DNA from: Myoxocephalus aenaeus
Lineage: Eukaryota > Chordata > Actinopteri > Perciformes > Cottidae
DNA length: 64,000 nucleotides
Assembly: GCA_038501785.1 (NCBI GenBank)
Contig: JBAMJR010000261.1
Coordinates: forward strand, 585,846 to 649,845
Direction of reading: 5' to 3'
The notes below the pieces were generated by a model that was given only the letters and a program-made list of their open reading frames with translations, was not told the DNA's origin and searched no databases. Of this stretch, positions 1-9,752 are shown piece by piece; within the stretch, counting starts at the first letter, position 1; every line of letters starts with the position of its first letter. A program made the translations under genes and the position numbers.

Positions 1-628
1 AGAATACCTCGTATCACTCTGTGTTGGCTCAGTTAAGACTTTTATAATTACATTTTCTGAACTTGAGCAAGGTTCTGAAAGCATCATTAAATGCCACCTG
101 AATCTTTTTCATTTTTGCTTTACTATAAGTGCATCACAGGTGGGCTGTATAGAGAAGAGTACAGTAGGCTCTAAAGAGAGCAGTTTTAACATCTTGTGTA
201 CACATGAAATTGACATGCCAGCATATTAGCTTGTCCATAAAGTTTGCACATTGTCATCATCACTTTGGTCATTCCTGATGATGTGACCCAAATATCTGAC
301 TTTGTCCACAACATTTAGCTCCCTTTTCTCCCATAAAAAAAGAAGGAAAATGTAGTTTCTGATCATCCTTGGTTTTAGCTATCATGATAACACTCTTTTT
401 AGAGTTGAATTGTATATCATAGTGCACATCATACCTTGAGCAGACTGAGCAATTGCTATAAGGAGACAGGACCACTAAGTCGTCAGCATAGATCAGATGG
501 TTAACCATACATCCTGTCTTACACTCTTTTAACTTTTTAGAAAGGTCATCCATATATAGATTAAAAAGAGCAGGTGACAGTATTCCACCTTGTCGGACGC
601 CATTGGTAACTAGGAAGGGTGCGGATAA
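1..628 (-). pseudogene. Non-LTR retrotransposon reverse transcriptase remnant
   Basis: Translating the minus strand from 628 downward gives GVRQGGILSPALFN, then MDDL, then the catalytic YADDLVVLSPYS block near 480-520. This is the palm region of a LINE reverse transcriptase. Below 260 the reading resumes in another frame with VKTALFRAYCT and IQVAFNDAFRTLL, the usual C-terminal part of the same polyprotein. A stop stands where a Trp is expected (around 130), so the copy is dead and frameshifted. It is cut at 629 by the inverted-repeat element and runs off the left edge. The LINE clade cannot be settled by eye. Confidence 0.8.
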
Positions 629-2649
629 ATATGGGGTTAGTTCAGTCTCATAAATGACAAATGCACACAGAAAGATTCACAAATGCGCACAGAACAATTC
701 ACAAATATATTTGATTTACAAATGTACACAGAAGGGTTTACAAATACATTCCAATGATTTATATAAATGTAAAAAAAAAAAATCACAAATATATTTCTGC
801 ATTTGTTCGTGAAAAGCTTCACATTTAGGAGTGGCTTTTTTGAGTGCAGCTCCCCCCTCCCCTACCCACGAGGGCGGTGCCAGCGTACAGTTATGGAATT
901 TGCGCAGGTGATCAGTCAGACAATGGCGTCTGGTACACACATCCAACATCTTAACTGTACCAGTAGAGCCCAAAGTGCCCATTTGACCACGGAGACCCGA
1001 AGCAAGCGGTCTTCAGACCCGGTGCCTGATATATATATACACTTATATATTCATATAGATACACATATAATTGCAAACAATTCAGTCAAAAGTAAAAAGA
1101 CACCGCTGTAGTAAAATTAAAGTAATGTAAAATTAAAATCTTAAGTTATGAATCTTAACCTTTCCCTCAGTCAAACTGATGTAACGTTACTGTGAACAAA
1201 TAATAAACTAATAAAGATTGCTCGTTAGACCCTCAAAACTGAATTATATCTCATGTTTAACCGCTACTGAGAAATCGGAGCTAGCGGATCATTTCAAAAA
1301 GTCCTGCCAAGATCAGGCTGCTCTCGGCGGGCAGCAGAGCGCTGACGGCCCGGTGCTGACGGGGCTCACCGGTCCCTCAGCAGGACCTCAACTTGTCGGC
1401 GTATCTTTCTAAGTCGGCTGAATCTTGACAAACCGACCACAGATTTGATGCTTAAACAACTAACTTCTCGCCTGAAAACATCCTAAAATTACATTTTGTG
1501 ACTCAAAAACAGTAGTATTCAGAGAATGTCAACTTTCAGTTGTGTGTTTTCTCATCAAGTACAGAGAAGAACGCATTATGAGAGACGGCCGCTGTAGACA
1601 TCTTAACGCTGATTGGCCAAGACTCGACACGTCACATCAAAGATGTTCTATTTGCGAAGATCACAACATCAGCTTTTCTCCGTGTCTCACTCCAATTTCA
1701 GAAACGCTGGCCGGCCAGTTCACATATTTTGATTTCAAAACAGCGAATTTCGCCGAAAGGTGACAAGTTTGCAGGTCTGCAAAAAGGAAGACAAATACGT
1801 GTCCGGCTTGATGCTGCGGCGGACGCCGGACAGGGCATTGAAAATCCGGACTGTCCGGCCTAAATCCGCACGTCTGGTCACCCTAGCCGCGGCGGGTCCG
1901 GAGAAGACCGCGACCCGGCGCGACCGGCCCCCGTCTGAAGACCGCTTACCCGCCGGTGTGAGGCCGGTAACAGCCTCCGTCGCGCTGGGTCTGGTCTTCT
2001 CTGAGTCGGCCCAAAGTGGGTGATAAACTCCAGTGCAGTATAACACTGCAGTCAACTCAGCAGACACTCGGGTCTCCGTGGTCAAATCAGCTGCAGCAGA
2101 CACTGACATGAAACATATTCAAACGGACGGAAACAGCCACGTGACACAACATCCGGTTTTCAAAATACTGACTGATATGGATGTGTTCAGAACATTTCAG
2201 ACACATCCAAACATCTTAATATGGGCACTTTGGGCTCTACTGGTACAGTTAAGATGTTGGATGTGTGTACCAGACGCCATTGTTTGACTGATCACCTCCG
2301 CAAATTCCGTAACTGTAACGCTGGCACCGCCCTCTGGGTAGGGGAGGGGGGAGCGGCACTCCATGTGATTGGTTGAACATGAGGGTGACATCTGATTGGC
2401 TACGGATAGGTCCATATTGAAAAAAATGCATTTGCGAATCCAAGGCACGGCAGGGGAGTCTCAAAAAAGCCACTCCTAAATGTGAAGCTATTCACACACA
2501 AATGCAGAAATATATTTGTGATTTCTTTTTTTACATTTATATAAATCATTGGAATGTATTTGTAAACCCTTCTGTGTACATTTGTAAATCGAATATATTT
2601 GTGAATTGTTCTGTGCGCATTTGTGAATGAGACTGAACTAACCCCATAT
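629..2649. mobile_element. 2-kb terminal-inverted-repeat (foldback) element
   Basis: The ends are mirror images: ATATGGGGTTAGTTCAGTCT at 629-648 is the reverse complement of 2630-2649. The complementarity continues, with small gaps, through about 370 bp of the left arm (to ~1,000) and about 430 bp of the right arm (~2,217-2,649). Shorter complementary blocks lie further in, for example 985-1000 against 2068-2083. No transposase is visible, so this is a non-autonomous foldback-type DNA element. Part of the interior (about 1,020-1,600) is related to the separate element at 31,506-32,757, so nesting is likely. No convincing target-site duplication was found. Confidence 0.75.
1020..1600 (+). repeat. 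Nested copy related to the 31.5-32.8 kb element
   Basis: This stretch matches about 32,030-32,757 in order and orientation. Shared blocks include the part rich in GCTGACGGCCCGGTGCTGAC (near 1,340 and 32,310) and the terminal AGAGAAGAACGC block near 1,563 and 32,731. About 200 bp present at 32,520-32,715 is missing here. It is probably an older transposon inserted into, or captured by, the surrounding inverted-repeat element. Confidence 0.6.
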
Positions 2650-2691
2650 TCATCTTGTTCCAGATGTTGAAGGTCAGGTTGCCCAGGTGTT
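2649..2691 (-). pseudogene. 43-bp shard of a TRIM gene
   Basis: About 43 bases on the minus strand are identical to the segment encoding HLGNLTFNIWNKM in the intact TRIM copies (compare 38,056-38,098). Both ends break off abruptly, the left end exactly at the end of the inverted-repeat element. It has no coding capacity. It shows that a further TRIM copy once lay here, or that a TRIM segment was captured by transposon activity. The next bases to 2,881 show nothing else beyond a short CAT run near 2,780. Confidence 0.75.
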
Positions 2692-2881
2692 ATTTCACAA
2701 GTTTCAAAAAGTGTCCCAAATTTTTTGTTAAATGGTGGGGGGCAAAAATATGTAAATTTCCTACCCTGCCATAAAGATCATCATCATCATCCCACAGGTC
2801 ATTTCTCATTTCATGCCTCCTCGTCTCCTCCAGCGTGTGACCCTAAACATCTCCCTCTCTCATACTCTCACACACACACAG

Positions 2882-3124
2882 ACAGTGTATGAAGTTAGAT
2901 TTGTGTCTTTATTCCGCAAGCAAAGAAACATGTTTTGAGAGCAAATTTCTGGTTTGTAACTAGAATTTCTGCCTATAATTAAAAAATTTGCTCTCAAAAT
3001 AAAAACCTACGCTCTCAAAATAAAAACCTGCGCAGAAATTCTAGTTACAAACCAGAAATTTGCTCTCAAAACATGTTTCTTTGCTTGCGGAATAAAGACA
3101 CAAATCTAACTTCATAACAGTGTA
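2882..3124. mobile_element. hAT-type MITE with 8-bp target duplication
   Basis: Two arms of about 80 bp (2,888-2,972 and 3,031-3,116) are near-perfect reverse complements around a short loop with a repeated CTCTCAAAATAAAAACCT block. The direct repeat ACAGTGTA flanks the element at 2,882-2,889 and 3,117-3,124. An 8-bp duplication is the hallmark of the hAT superfamily. The element has no ORF. It sits about 170 bp upstream of the GC box of TRIM copy 1. Confidence 0.75.
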
Positions 3125-3292
3125 CTTCATTTTGTTTATTTAATGAGCTCCATGAAGGTGAAAACGTTCCTCCTGCAGATGAAATGAGGTAAAACCTGTT
3201 AACCGGTGAGCTGTAGAGGTGTGGAGGTGTTTGTGGAATGAAACACACCTCTGTGTTCCAGGTGAAGCGTTTAGCAGAGGAGGAGTCACAAA

Positions 3293-3583
3293 GCTCCGCC
3301 CCTCACCTGACTCACCTGAGACAAACAGTTTGTGCTTCTTCTTCACTAAAGAGACACACAGACTGAAAGAGAGACGATCAGATTCACCTTCAGACCAAAC
3401 TAACAACTTCCTCTGAGTGAGTTCAGCTGCAGGAGAGAAAAGAGGAACACTACAACACTGCTGCTTCAACCTGCTGACACTCCACACCCTGAATGTGAGT
3501 TTGACTCAACACAGTGAAGTTATAGAGGAGGAGGGAGCCATGACTCATGTACTTTCTGTGTTTCAGCTTCACTCAGAGACAAC
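3293..3583 (+). promoter_or_regulatory. Promoter, 5'UTR exon and leader intron of TRIM copy 1
   Basis: The region starts with the GC box GCTCCGCCCC (3,293-3,302), followed by AAACAGTTTGT shared with the isolated promoter at 31,251. A non-coding leader exon ends at 3,494 with the donor GAAT/GTGAGT. A 72-bp intron runs 3,495-3,566 and ends in TTTCAG. The second exon starts 17 bases before the ATG at 3,584. The same arrangement, with the same 72-bp intron, precedes copies 3, 4 and 5. The transcription start is not determined. Confidence 0.65.
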
Positions 3584-4969
3584 ATGGCTTCCAGATTAGA
3601 GGAGGATCTCTGCTGTCCGGTCTGTCAGGAAGTCTTTAGAGATCCTGTTGTTCTGTCATGTAGCCACAGCTTCTGTAAAGACTGTCTGAAGAGCTGGTGG
3701 AGAGAGAAACCAACTCAGGAGTGTCCAGTTTGTAAGAGAAGATCTTCAAGGTCAGAACCACCTTGTAACCTGGTGCTAAAGAACCTGTGTGAGTCCTTCT
3801 TACTGGAGAGAGACCAGAGAGCTCCAGAGACTCTCTGCAGTCTGCACTCTGAGAAACTCAGACTCTTCTGTCTGGACCATCAGCAGCCAGTGTGTGTCGT
3901 CTGCAGAGACTCAGAGAAACACACCGACCACAGATTCAGACCCATCGATGAAGCTGCTGCACAACTCAAGAAGAAGCTTCAGGAAACTCTGAAGCCCTTA
4001 AAGGAGAAGTTAAAGATCTTTGAACAAGTTAAAGTGAAGTCTGATCAAACAGCAGAACACATGAAGGTCCAGGCCCGACGCACAGAGAGGCAGATTCAGG
4101 ATCAGTTTAAGAAGCTTCACCAGTTTCTAGAGGAGGAAGAGGAGGCCAGGATGGCTGCACTGAGGGAGGAAGAGGAGCAGAAGAGTCAGATGATGAAGGA
4201 GAAGATGGAGGCTCTGAGCAGAGAGATAGCAGCTCTTTCAGACACAGTCAGAGCCACAGAGGACGAGCTGAGAGCTGAAGACGTCTCATTCCTCAACAAC
4301 TACAAGGCTGCAGTGGAACGAGTCCAGCAGCGCCCCCTGCTGGAGGATCCACAGCTGCTCTCAGGAGCTCTGATAGACGAGGCCAAACACCTGGGCAACC
4401 TGACCTTCAACATCTGGAACAAGATGAAGGACCTGGTCTCCTACACTCCTGTGGTTCTGGACCCAAACACTGCTGATCCATACCTCATCCTGTCTGAAGA
4501 TCTGACCAGAGTGAGAGAAGGAGAGGAACAGAAGCTTCCTGATAATCCAGAGAGGATTGGTGAACTCTGTTCTGTTCTGGGCTCTGAGGGATTTAACTCT
4601 GGGACTCACAGCTGGGATGTCGAGGTAAAATACAGTATATACTGGTCACTGGGTGTGTTAGCAGAGTCTGTCCAGAGGAAGGGACGCATACAGTCTGGAT
4701 TATGGAGAATAAGGTTTGTTATAGATAAATACTCCGCACAGTCACCATCATCTCCAGTCACTGATCTCGTCGTGCAGAAGAAGCCTCAGAGGATCAGAGT
4801 GAATCTGGACTGGAACAGAGGAAAGCTGTCGTTCTCTGATCCTGATACTAACACACACATACACACCTTCACACACACTTTCACTGAGAGGATGTTTCCA
4901 ATCATTAACACTCCAGATAAAGTGAAGATCTCACCACTGAAGGTCTGTGTGTCAAAGCAACAGGTCTGA
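3584..4969 (+). CDS. TRIM copy 1: RING/B-box/coiled-coil/PRY-SPRY protein (NF7/TRIM35-like)
   Basis: The 461-residue protein is encoded in a single exon and has the complete tripartite motif. A C3HC4 RING uses C11, C14, C26, H28, C31, C34, C47 and C50. A B-box 2 runs about 85-116 (C85, H88, C96, H99, C104, C107, H113, H116). A long Glu-rich coiled coil covers about 126-270, and a PRY-SPRY domain about 285-455. By family it is a likely E3 ubiquitin ligase whose SPRY domain binds a target; related TRIMs act in antiviral defence. Target and role here are unknown. Compared with copy 2, the SPRY differs mainly in loops (RIGELC against RFDYYC, KYSIYWS against GDSKYWE). The start is supported by MASR shared with copies 2-4 and by the leader acceptor just upstream. 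Confidence 0.9.
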   Translation: MASRLEEDLCCPVCQEVFRDPVVLSCSHSFCKDCLKSWWREKPTQECPVCKRRSSRSEPPCNLVLKNLCESFLLERDQRAPETLCSLHSEKLRLFCLDHQQPVCVVCRDSEKHTDHRFRPIDEAAAQLKKKLQETLKPLKEKLKIFEQVKVKSDQTAEHMKVQARRTERQIQDQFKKLHQFLEEEEEARMAALREEEEQKSQMMKEKMEALSREIAALSDTVRATEDELRAEDVSFLNNYKAAVERVQQRPLLEDPQLLSGALIDEAKHLGNLTFNIWNKMKDLVSYTPVVLDPNTADPYLILSEDLTRVREGEEQKLPDNPERIGELCSVLGSEGFNSGTHSWDVEVKYSIYWSLGVLAESVQRKGRIQSGLWRIRFVIDKYSAQSPSSPVTDLVVQKKPQRIRVNLDWNRGKLSFSDPDTNTHIHTFTHTFTERMFPIINTPDKVKISPLKVCVSKQQV

Positions 4970-7234
4970 TAGAGACTTTAGTTTGAAGGAGGTGATTATC
5001 AGTTATTCACCTCTTTAAAATATAAATCCTGTGTTTTCTCTCTTCAGCAGCAAACATGAACCTTTCTACAGTCGGCAGTTTAAACTGCGTTGCTTTAAGC
5101 TGCTTTATGACTTCATCTTCTTCTATTCATTGATATAACATCATCTAACAGTTCCAGGTCTGAGCTTTGATTGGTCACCAGGCTGTGATTTATGAGTTGA
5201 TATCTTCATCTGGAGCATAACCTGCTCCGTAGTGCAGCGCCGCAGAAACGCTTCTGAACTCTTATTGTTTGTGGAGAAAAGAGACGATGAGACATCAGGA
5301 CTCACCTGCACACAGGTGATCAGAAACCTGGACTTCACTTTCTCTAGTTCCTTTATGAGTTCATTAAGCTGTAAAAAGATATCCAACTGAGGTTACGTTG
5401 ATCGGACAAAACTAAAGATATGTTATAATGAAATGATGGAATATGAAGTTAATCTCTCCGTGACAACAGACGGGTCGAGGTCTGATTTGAGTTTTCTTTC
5501 ACATATTTTGATCTGTGTGTTATAAACTGTTTATTAACAGGCTCTGTCTTCACTGACTGTTTCCTTTAAGTTTGTTCTAGTTTGTTTCTTCTCTAACTCT
5601 GTTCATATTATTGTTGTTATATTATATTGATCTGTATTCAGGCTTTTTTTTTCAATTTTAGTGTTGCTTATTGGAATGAAATGTAAAGAGATATGTGATG
5701 CCAAATCAAATGAAAGAAAATATAATAGTGGTGATTATTTTACTAACTGTTGATCTGATAACAGAATGATAAACATTATTATTTAACATTACTATTGATG
5801 AAGGGAAGATATCACCACTGAAGGTGTGTCATAAAACAACAGGTGCATTAGTCTTTAGTTTGATTATTACACACATGTATTTCCTAAATGAGTTTACTTT
5901 GAACCAACAGGTTGAATCTAGTTTCTCTGCAGCTGATCATGGAAGAAACAGAGTTTTTTACAGTGGTGATTATTATACAAACTTGTGATCTAATAACAGA
6001 ATTATCAACAGAGATCATTAAAACAATAAATCACAGTTGATGTTGTTTGTGTTTTGTCTTCATAAAGTCTTCTTATAGACTGATTGTACAGATAGAGGCG
6101 GGTCCCAAAGCTCCATATATGTGTATTTAATAATAACAATAATAATCAAGCCCTGTTGGGTTTGTTTAGCCTGGATTAGTTTACATGTCTTAACTGTTTA
6201 CAAATAAAGTACCCAGAATTATCTATGATATTTGCAGTGCACTGTCACTGCATTACTTCCATACTAAATAAATAAACATGATGGTTCATGACAGTTCTGC
6301 CGTTAAGAAGATACGCATCAAGATATCCTCAGAGAATGTCTTGCATCATGTCTGAGTGTTGGGATTCCACTGAGTTATGCCTCCAAGAGGAAGTAGAGGG
6401 ATATCTTTTTACCTAAATTGCAGCAACCTGTCTTATATTTTTTTAAGCACATCCTTTGTGATCTGCTGACAAACTACAATCGCTAACTTATTCGTGTTTT
6501 TCCAGACATTTAAAGGCCTGTGTGGATATTATTTATTAAAGAGGCCATTTCCATGTATTTATTATTTTATAGTCTACAGTCATTTTCCCAGAATTCAATT
6601 ACTTACTCATCCACTGATCTTTTCATGAGCTGACATCTGTATGTCTGTATACTTTTTTCATATTCTCAGCCACCTAGAAGCAACATATTATGATTAAGAT
6701 GGCTTAGTTTCATCTAAAAGTGGCATAAAAATACATGAGACAGTTTAACCTAGAACCCTCCTGAACATCACATGCTGTGGTATTTAATTAGATATTTAAT
6801 CACATATCTTTTATATATATGTATACATAAGTCAGACATTGTTAATAGTTTTATTAAGATCTCTGCAAATGAATGTGTTTATGTTCAAGTTCAATGTGTA
6901 ATACTCTCTATTGCCCTCTGGATATTATACCATTTTCTCTATTTCTCTATAAAAGGACGTTAGTGGTCAACTCGTTATCAGTCAACTCACACAATGAGGG
7001 AAATAGAAATTACTGGTGAATAATGTTAATATTTAAAATATCCATAAACCCTTCAGTGATGAAGATTACATGTTTTTTAGAATATAATTGTTTACTTCAG
7101 AACCAGCTCCTGTCGGTGACGTAAAAAAACAACTTTTATGACATTGATCATTTTATTGATCAGCTTTAGTTTAATTAAACTCAACTAAACCAGTACTTCT
7201 TCTTTATAGTCACCATCATGTCATGCAATTGTAT
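4970..7234 (+). repeat. 3' flank of TRIM copy 1, duplicated at 34,937-37,166
   Basis: This 2.26-kb non-coding stretch follows the stop codon and is nearly base-for-base identical to the flank of TRIM copy 2. It includes the AATAAA-containing stretches near 6,025 and 6,203, which could end the TRIM transcript. Differences are scattered single bases plus microsatellite changes. It marks a recent segmental duplication covering gene and flank. I see no gene in it; small ORFs such as the one near 5,141-5,386 on the minus strand simply repeat in both copies. Confidence 0.85.
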
Positions 7235-7429
7235 TAATACTATATACAGTATATATTGAACCAGAGAGGCAGAAACATAGAACATTTATTTTATTTTAAA
7301 TTCCATCACAATTGTGTTTTTTGGACACTGGGAGCCTCCCCCACTTCTGTTGTCTCGGAGTGACGTCATCAAGCTAACAAGCTAACTGGCTAACATGTCT
7401 GACTCTGGCACATGAACCAAGTGTCCTAA

Positions 7430-7432
<3 letters not shown>

Positions 7433-7525
<93 letters not shown>
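7433..7525. repeat. (TG)n microsatellite
   Basis: About 46 uninterrupted TG units. It lies in the 7,235-7,786 stretch, which is present beside TRIM copy 1 but missing from the duplicated block between copies 2 and 3. I see no gene in that 550-bp stretch. Confidence 0.95.
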
Positions 7526-7526
<1 letters not shown>

Positions 7527-7786
7527 TAAGAGCACATGCATTAGTGTGTTCATGTTTTAATGTAACATCAAAGACGAAGCTGAAGCTCAACATGCAGAAA
7601 CTTGAAGAATCCAACATGTCCGCTCTCATTGTTGCTGAAGTTAACTTCCTGCTTGATTTATTTATTTACTCGACTGTAAACACTAGTAGTTATAACATCA
7701 ATGTTGTTGTTCCTGAGCTCTGTGTTGACTGCTTCTGTCGCTTATTTTTATTAGTTACAAATATGAGTTAAACATTGAAGCAGGAG

Positions 7787-8139
7787 ACAAAGAAATGAGA
7801 TGAAATATGAAAAGACAAATACTATTGTTTAATAACAACAAACCAATGAAAGGTTTTACATGTTTATTTTTAAAAAGATGTGTACAATTCAAAGGCAATA
7901 AAGAAGTATAATTATTGAATTATTAATCATTGTGTAAGTACTTTAATAAACAAATGTTATAGTAATATAATTAAAGTATCTTTCTCTCTGAATGACTTAG
8001 CCAAAAGATGATTCAATCTTTTTTTCACAAAAAAAATATCTGTCTGTCTTTATGATAAGAAATACAGTACATTTATGCTAAATACAAAATTTGTATATAT
8101 GTTCTTGATATAATAATTTGACAGAAGCAGTTGTAAACA
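7787..8139 (-). repeat. Shared 3' flank of the minus-strand TRIM copies
   Basis: This A/T-rich sequence matches about 37,180-37,518, the 3' flank of TRIM copy 3, with small indels. With the fragment that follows, it shows that the convergent TRIM arrangement at 33.5-38.9 kb also existed here before truncation. Confidence 0.75.
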
Positions 8140-8496
8140 TCAGATCACGGACACACAGACCTTCAGTGGTGATATCTTCAGATTATCATCAGTGTTAATG
8201 AATGGAAACATCTTCTCAGTGAAAGTGTGTGTGAAGGTGTGTATGTGTGTGTTAGTATCAGGATCAGAGAACGACAGCTTTCCTCTGTTCCAGTCCAGAT
8301 TCACTCTGATCCTCTGAGGCTTCTTCTGGACGACGAGAGCAGTGAATGGAGCTGATGGTGACTGTGATGAGTATTTACCTATAACAAACACTATTCTCCA
8401 TAATCCAGACTCTAAATCTCTCTTCCTCTGGACAGACTCTGCTAACACACCAAGTCTCCAGTATTTACTGTCTCCTACCTCGACATCCCAGCTGTG
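8140..8496 (-). pseudogene. Truncated TRIM fragment (C-terminal SPRY only)
   Basis: Read on the minus strand this encodes HSWDVEVGDSKYW, LGVLAESVQRK, the conserved NLDWNRGKLSFSDPDTNTHI block and the C-terminus LKISPLKVCVSVI, which matches TRIM copy 3. It stops abruptly near 8,496, where the codons for the expected upstream Gly-Phe-Asn-Ser-Gly are replaced by unrelated bases, 15 bp before a Tol2-like terminus at 8,512. RING, B-box, coiled coil and most of PRY are missing. It is a 5'-truncated pseudogene convergent with TRIM copy 1. Confidence 0.85.
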
Positions 8497-8511
8497 AGTT
8501 AGAGTGATTAG

Positions 8512-9100
8512 CAGTGGTGTATAAAGTACCCAAAAGCCGTACTTTAGTAAAAGTAAAGATACATTACTGGAAAATGACTCCAGTAAAAGTGAAAGTCACC
8601 TATTTGAATACTACTTGAGTACAAAAGTCTTAAAGTATCTGATATTTACTGTACTTAAGTATCAAAACAAATGTTCTGATATTAAATGTACTTAAGTATT
8701 GAAAGTAAAAGTACAAGTAAATGCTGTTAATAAAAAAGCAAAGGGTCAGAATTTTGAGAATTATGAAGTTTATTATTTCATGTGCTGTGGCCACAATGAC
8801 CAAGGACAAGGAGTTGTTGGCTGTGATCCATCCAGGAGCTTTCTCTGAAACAGTGAGGGAAAGACATTTTGTAAGCATAACAACTTTAGCTAGCCCCACT
8901 TGCTACACACACTTGCATGCATCTCCAACTCCGACACAGTTCAAATCGTAATGCTGCGCTCTCGCGGCTCCTGTCAATCCTATGGTGTGGTGGCTAGCTA
9001 ACGTTAAGTTAGCTAACGTTAGCTACTAGCTGCAATGATTATAGCTAAAATGACTCAAATCAACAAAATCTCACTGTCAACACTTCCTCAGCTCACTAAT
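8512..9100 (+). mobile_element. Tol2-like hAT element, copy A (partial)
   Basis: The left end CAGTGGTGTATAAAGTACCC and the following run of AGTAAAAGTAAAG motifs closely resemble Tol2-type hAT termini. Non-coding interior sequence matches copy B at 40,286-41,039 in reverse orientation, to about 9,098, where a different sequence interrupts it. No transposase is visible. One end abuts the truncated TRIM fragment, so it may have been involved in the rearrangement. Confidence 0.75.
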
Positions 9101-9514
9101 GCTGCGTTCACACCATAAGTTTTGCAAATTTGACGCACGAGTAGATTACATGCAAAGTCAATGCACAGACTGAATGGTTGCGAAAAAGCGAATGTTCCGC
9201 CGGGCGGCACGAATGACGCTTTGAATTTTTTTCCAACTCTGGCGAAAAATTTGCGTGGCGCTGAGTCGCGAAATCCAATCAGCTGTCACTGATGTTCCGC
9301 CCGTCACTGCCGTCCTGCCGCTGTTGCATCAGCCAAAATGGAGGATACCCTGATATGTTATGACACTGCCACTCACCGGAGACAGATGGACGCAGCTGAG
9401 ATTGAACGCCTGTAGAGAGATCCTGGCACAGATCCGAGCCAACAGGTCATCAAACTGGCTAATGTTCAGCCTGAAGTAGCGCTGGAAGCGGCAGTCATCC
9501 CAAAAAAACACCAA
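9101..9514 (-). pseudogene. PIF/Harbinger transposase (HARBI1-like) remnant
   Basis: The minus strand at 9,329-9,514 encodes DDCRFQRYFRLNISQFDDLL. This resembles the N-terminal part of HARBI1-type transposases, where an R-F-x-R-Y-F-R motif is followed by a hydrophobic F-x-x-L-L helix. The stop comes shortly after, and no DDE catalytic domain is present. The stretch from 9,101 begins GCTGCGTTCACACC, which looks like a repeat terminus. It is an inactive fragment. The following 9,515-9,752 is A/T-rich with no feature I can name. Confidence 0.55.
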
Positions 9515-9752
9515 AAAATAAAAATATTTTTTATATTTTTAATTATAAAAATTATAAGAATATTAATAAATTACACAAATTGTCAATATTTGTGTGTTCT
9601 GAGTGCACATGCCGGGGCCAGGTCCATTTGACCCAAGAAAGACGGGTCTAATACGCAGTTTAGCCAATCACTGATTAAAGATATAAATGAGTGACATACA
9701 ATTTATCCAATCAGCGCCCTAAAAAACGTCCACGGAGGCGCCCCACGGTCCC

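Noticed and set aside
1735..2109. 124-codon minus-strand ORF in the foldback element
   Set aside because: No transposase motif, low-complexity Arg/Thr content, and it overlaps inverted-repeat sequence. Treated as chance.
3140..3487. Minus-strand ORFs over the TRIM leaders (also at 38,995, 42,949 and 48,161)
   Set aside because: They recur because the leader sequence is duplicated. They are antisense to the promoter and leader exon and show no domain.
4361..4609. 82-codon antisense ORF inside each TRIM SPRY region
   Set aside because: It is a shadow of the coding strand, repeated in each copy at the same relative position.
7426..7771. ORFs made of Cys-Val or Thr-His repeats
   Set aside because: Translations of the (TG)n microsatellite.
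8721..8951. 76-codon ORF conserved in both Tol2-like copies (also 40,605-40,832)
   Set aside because: Conservation is explained by the copies being the same non-autonomous element, and no domain is visible.
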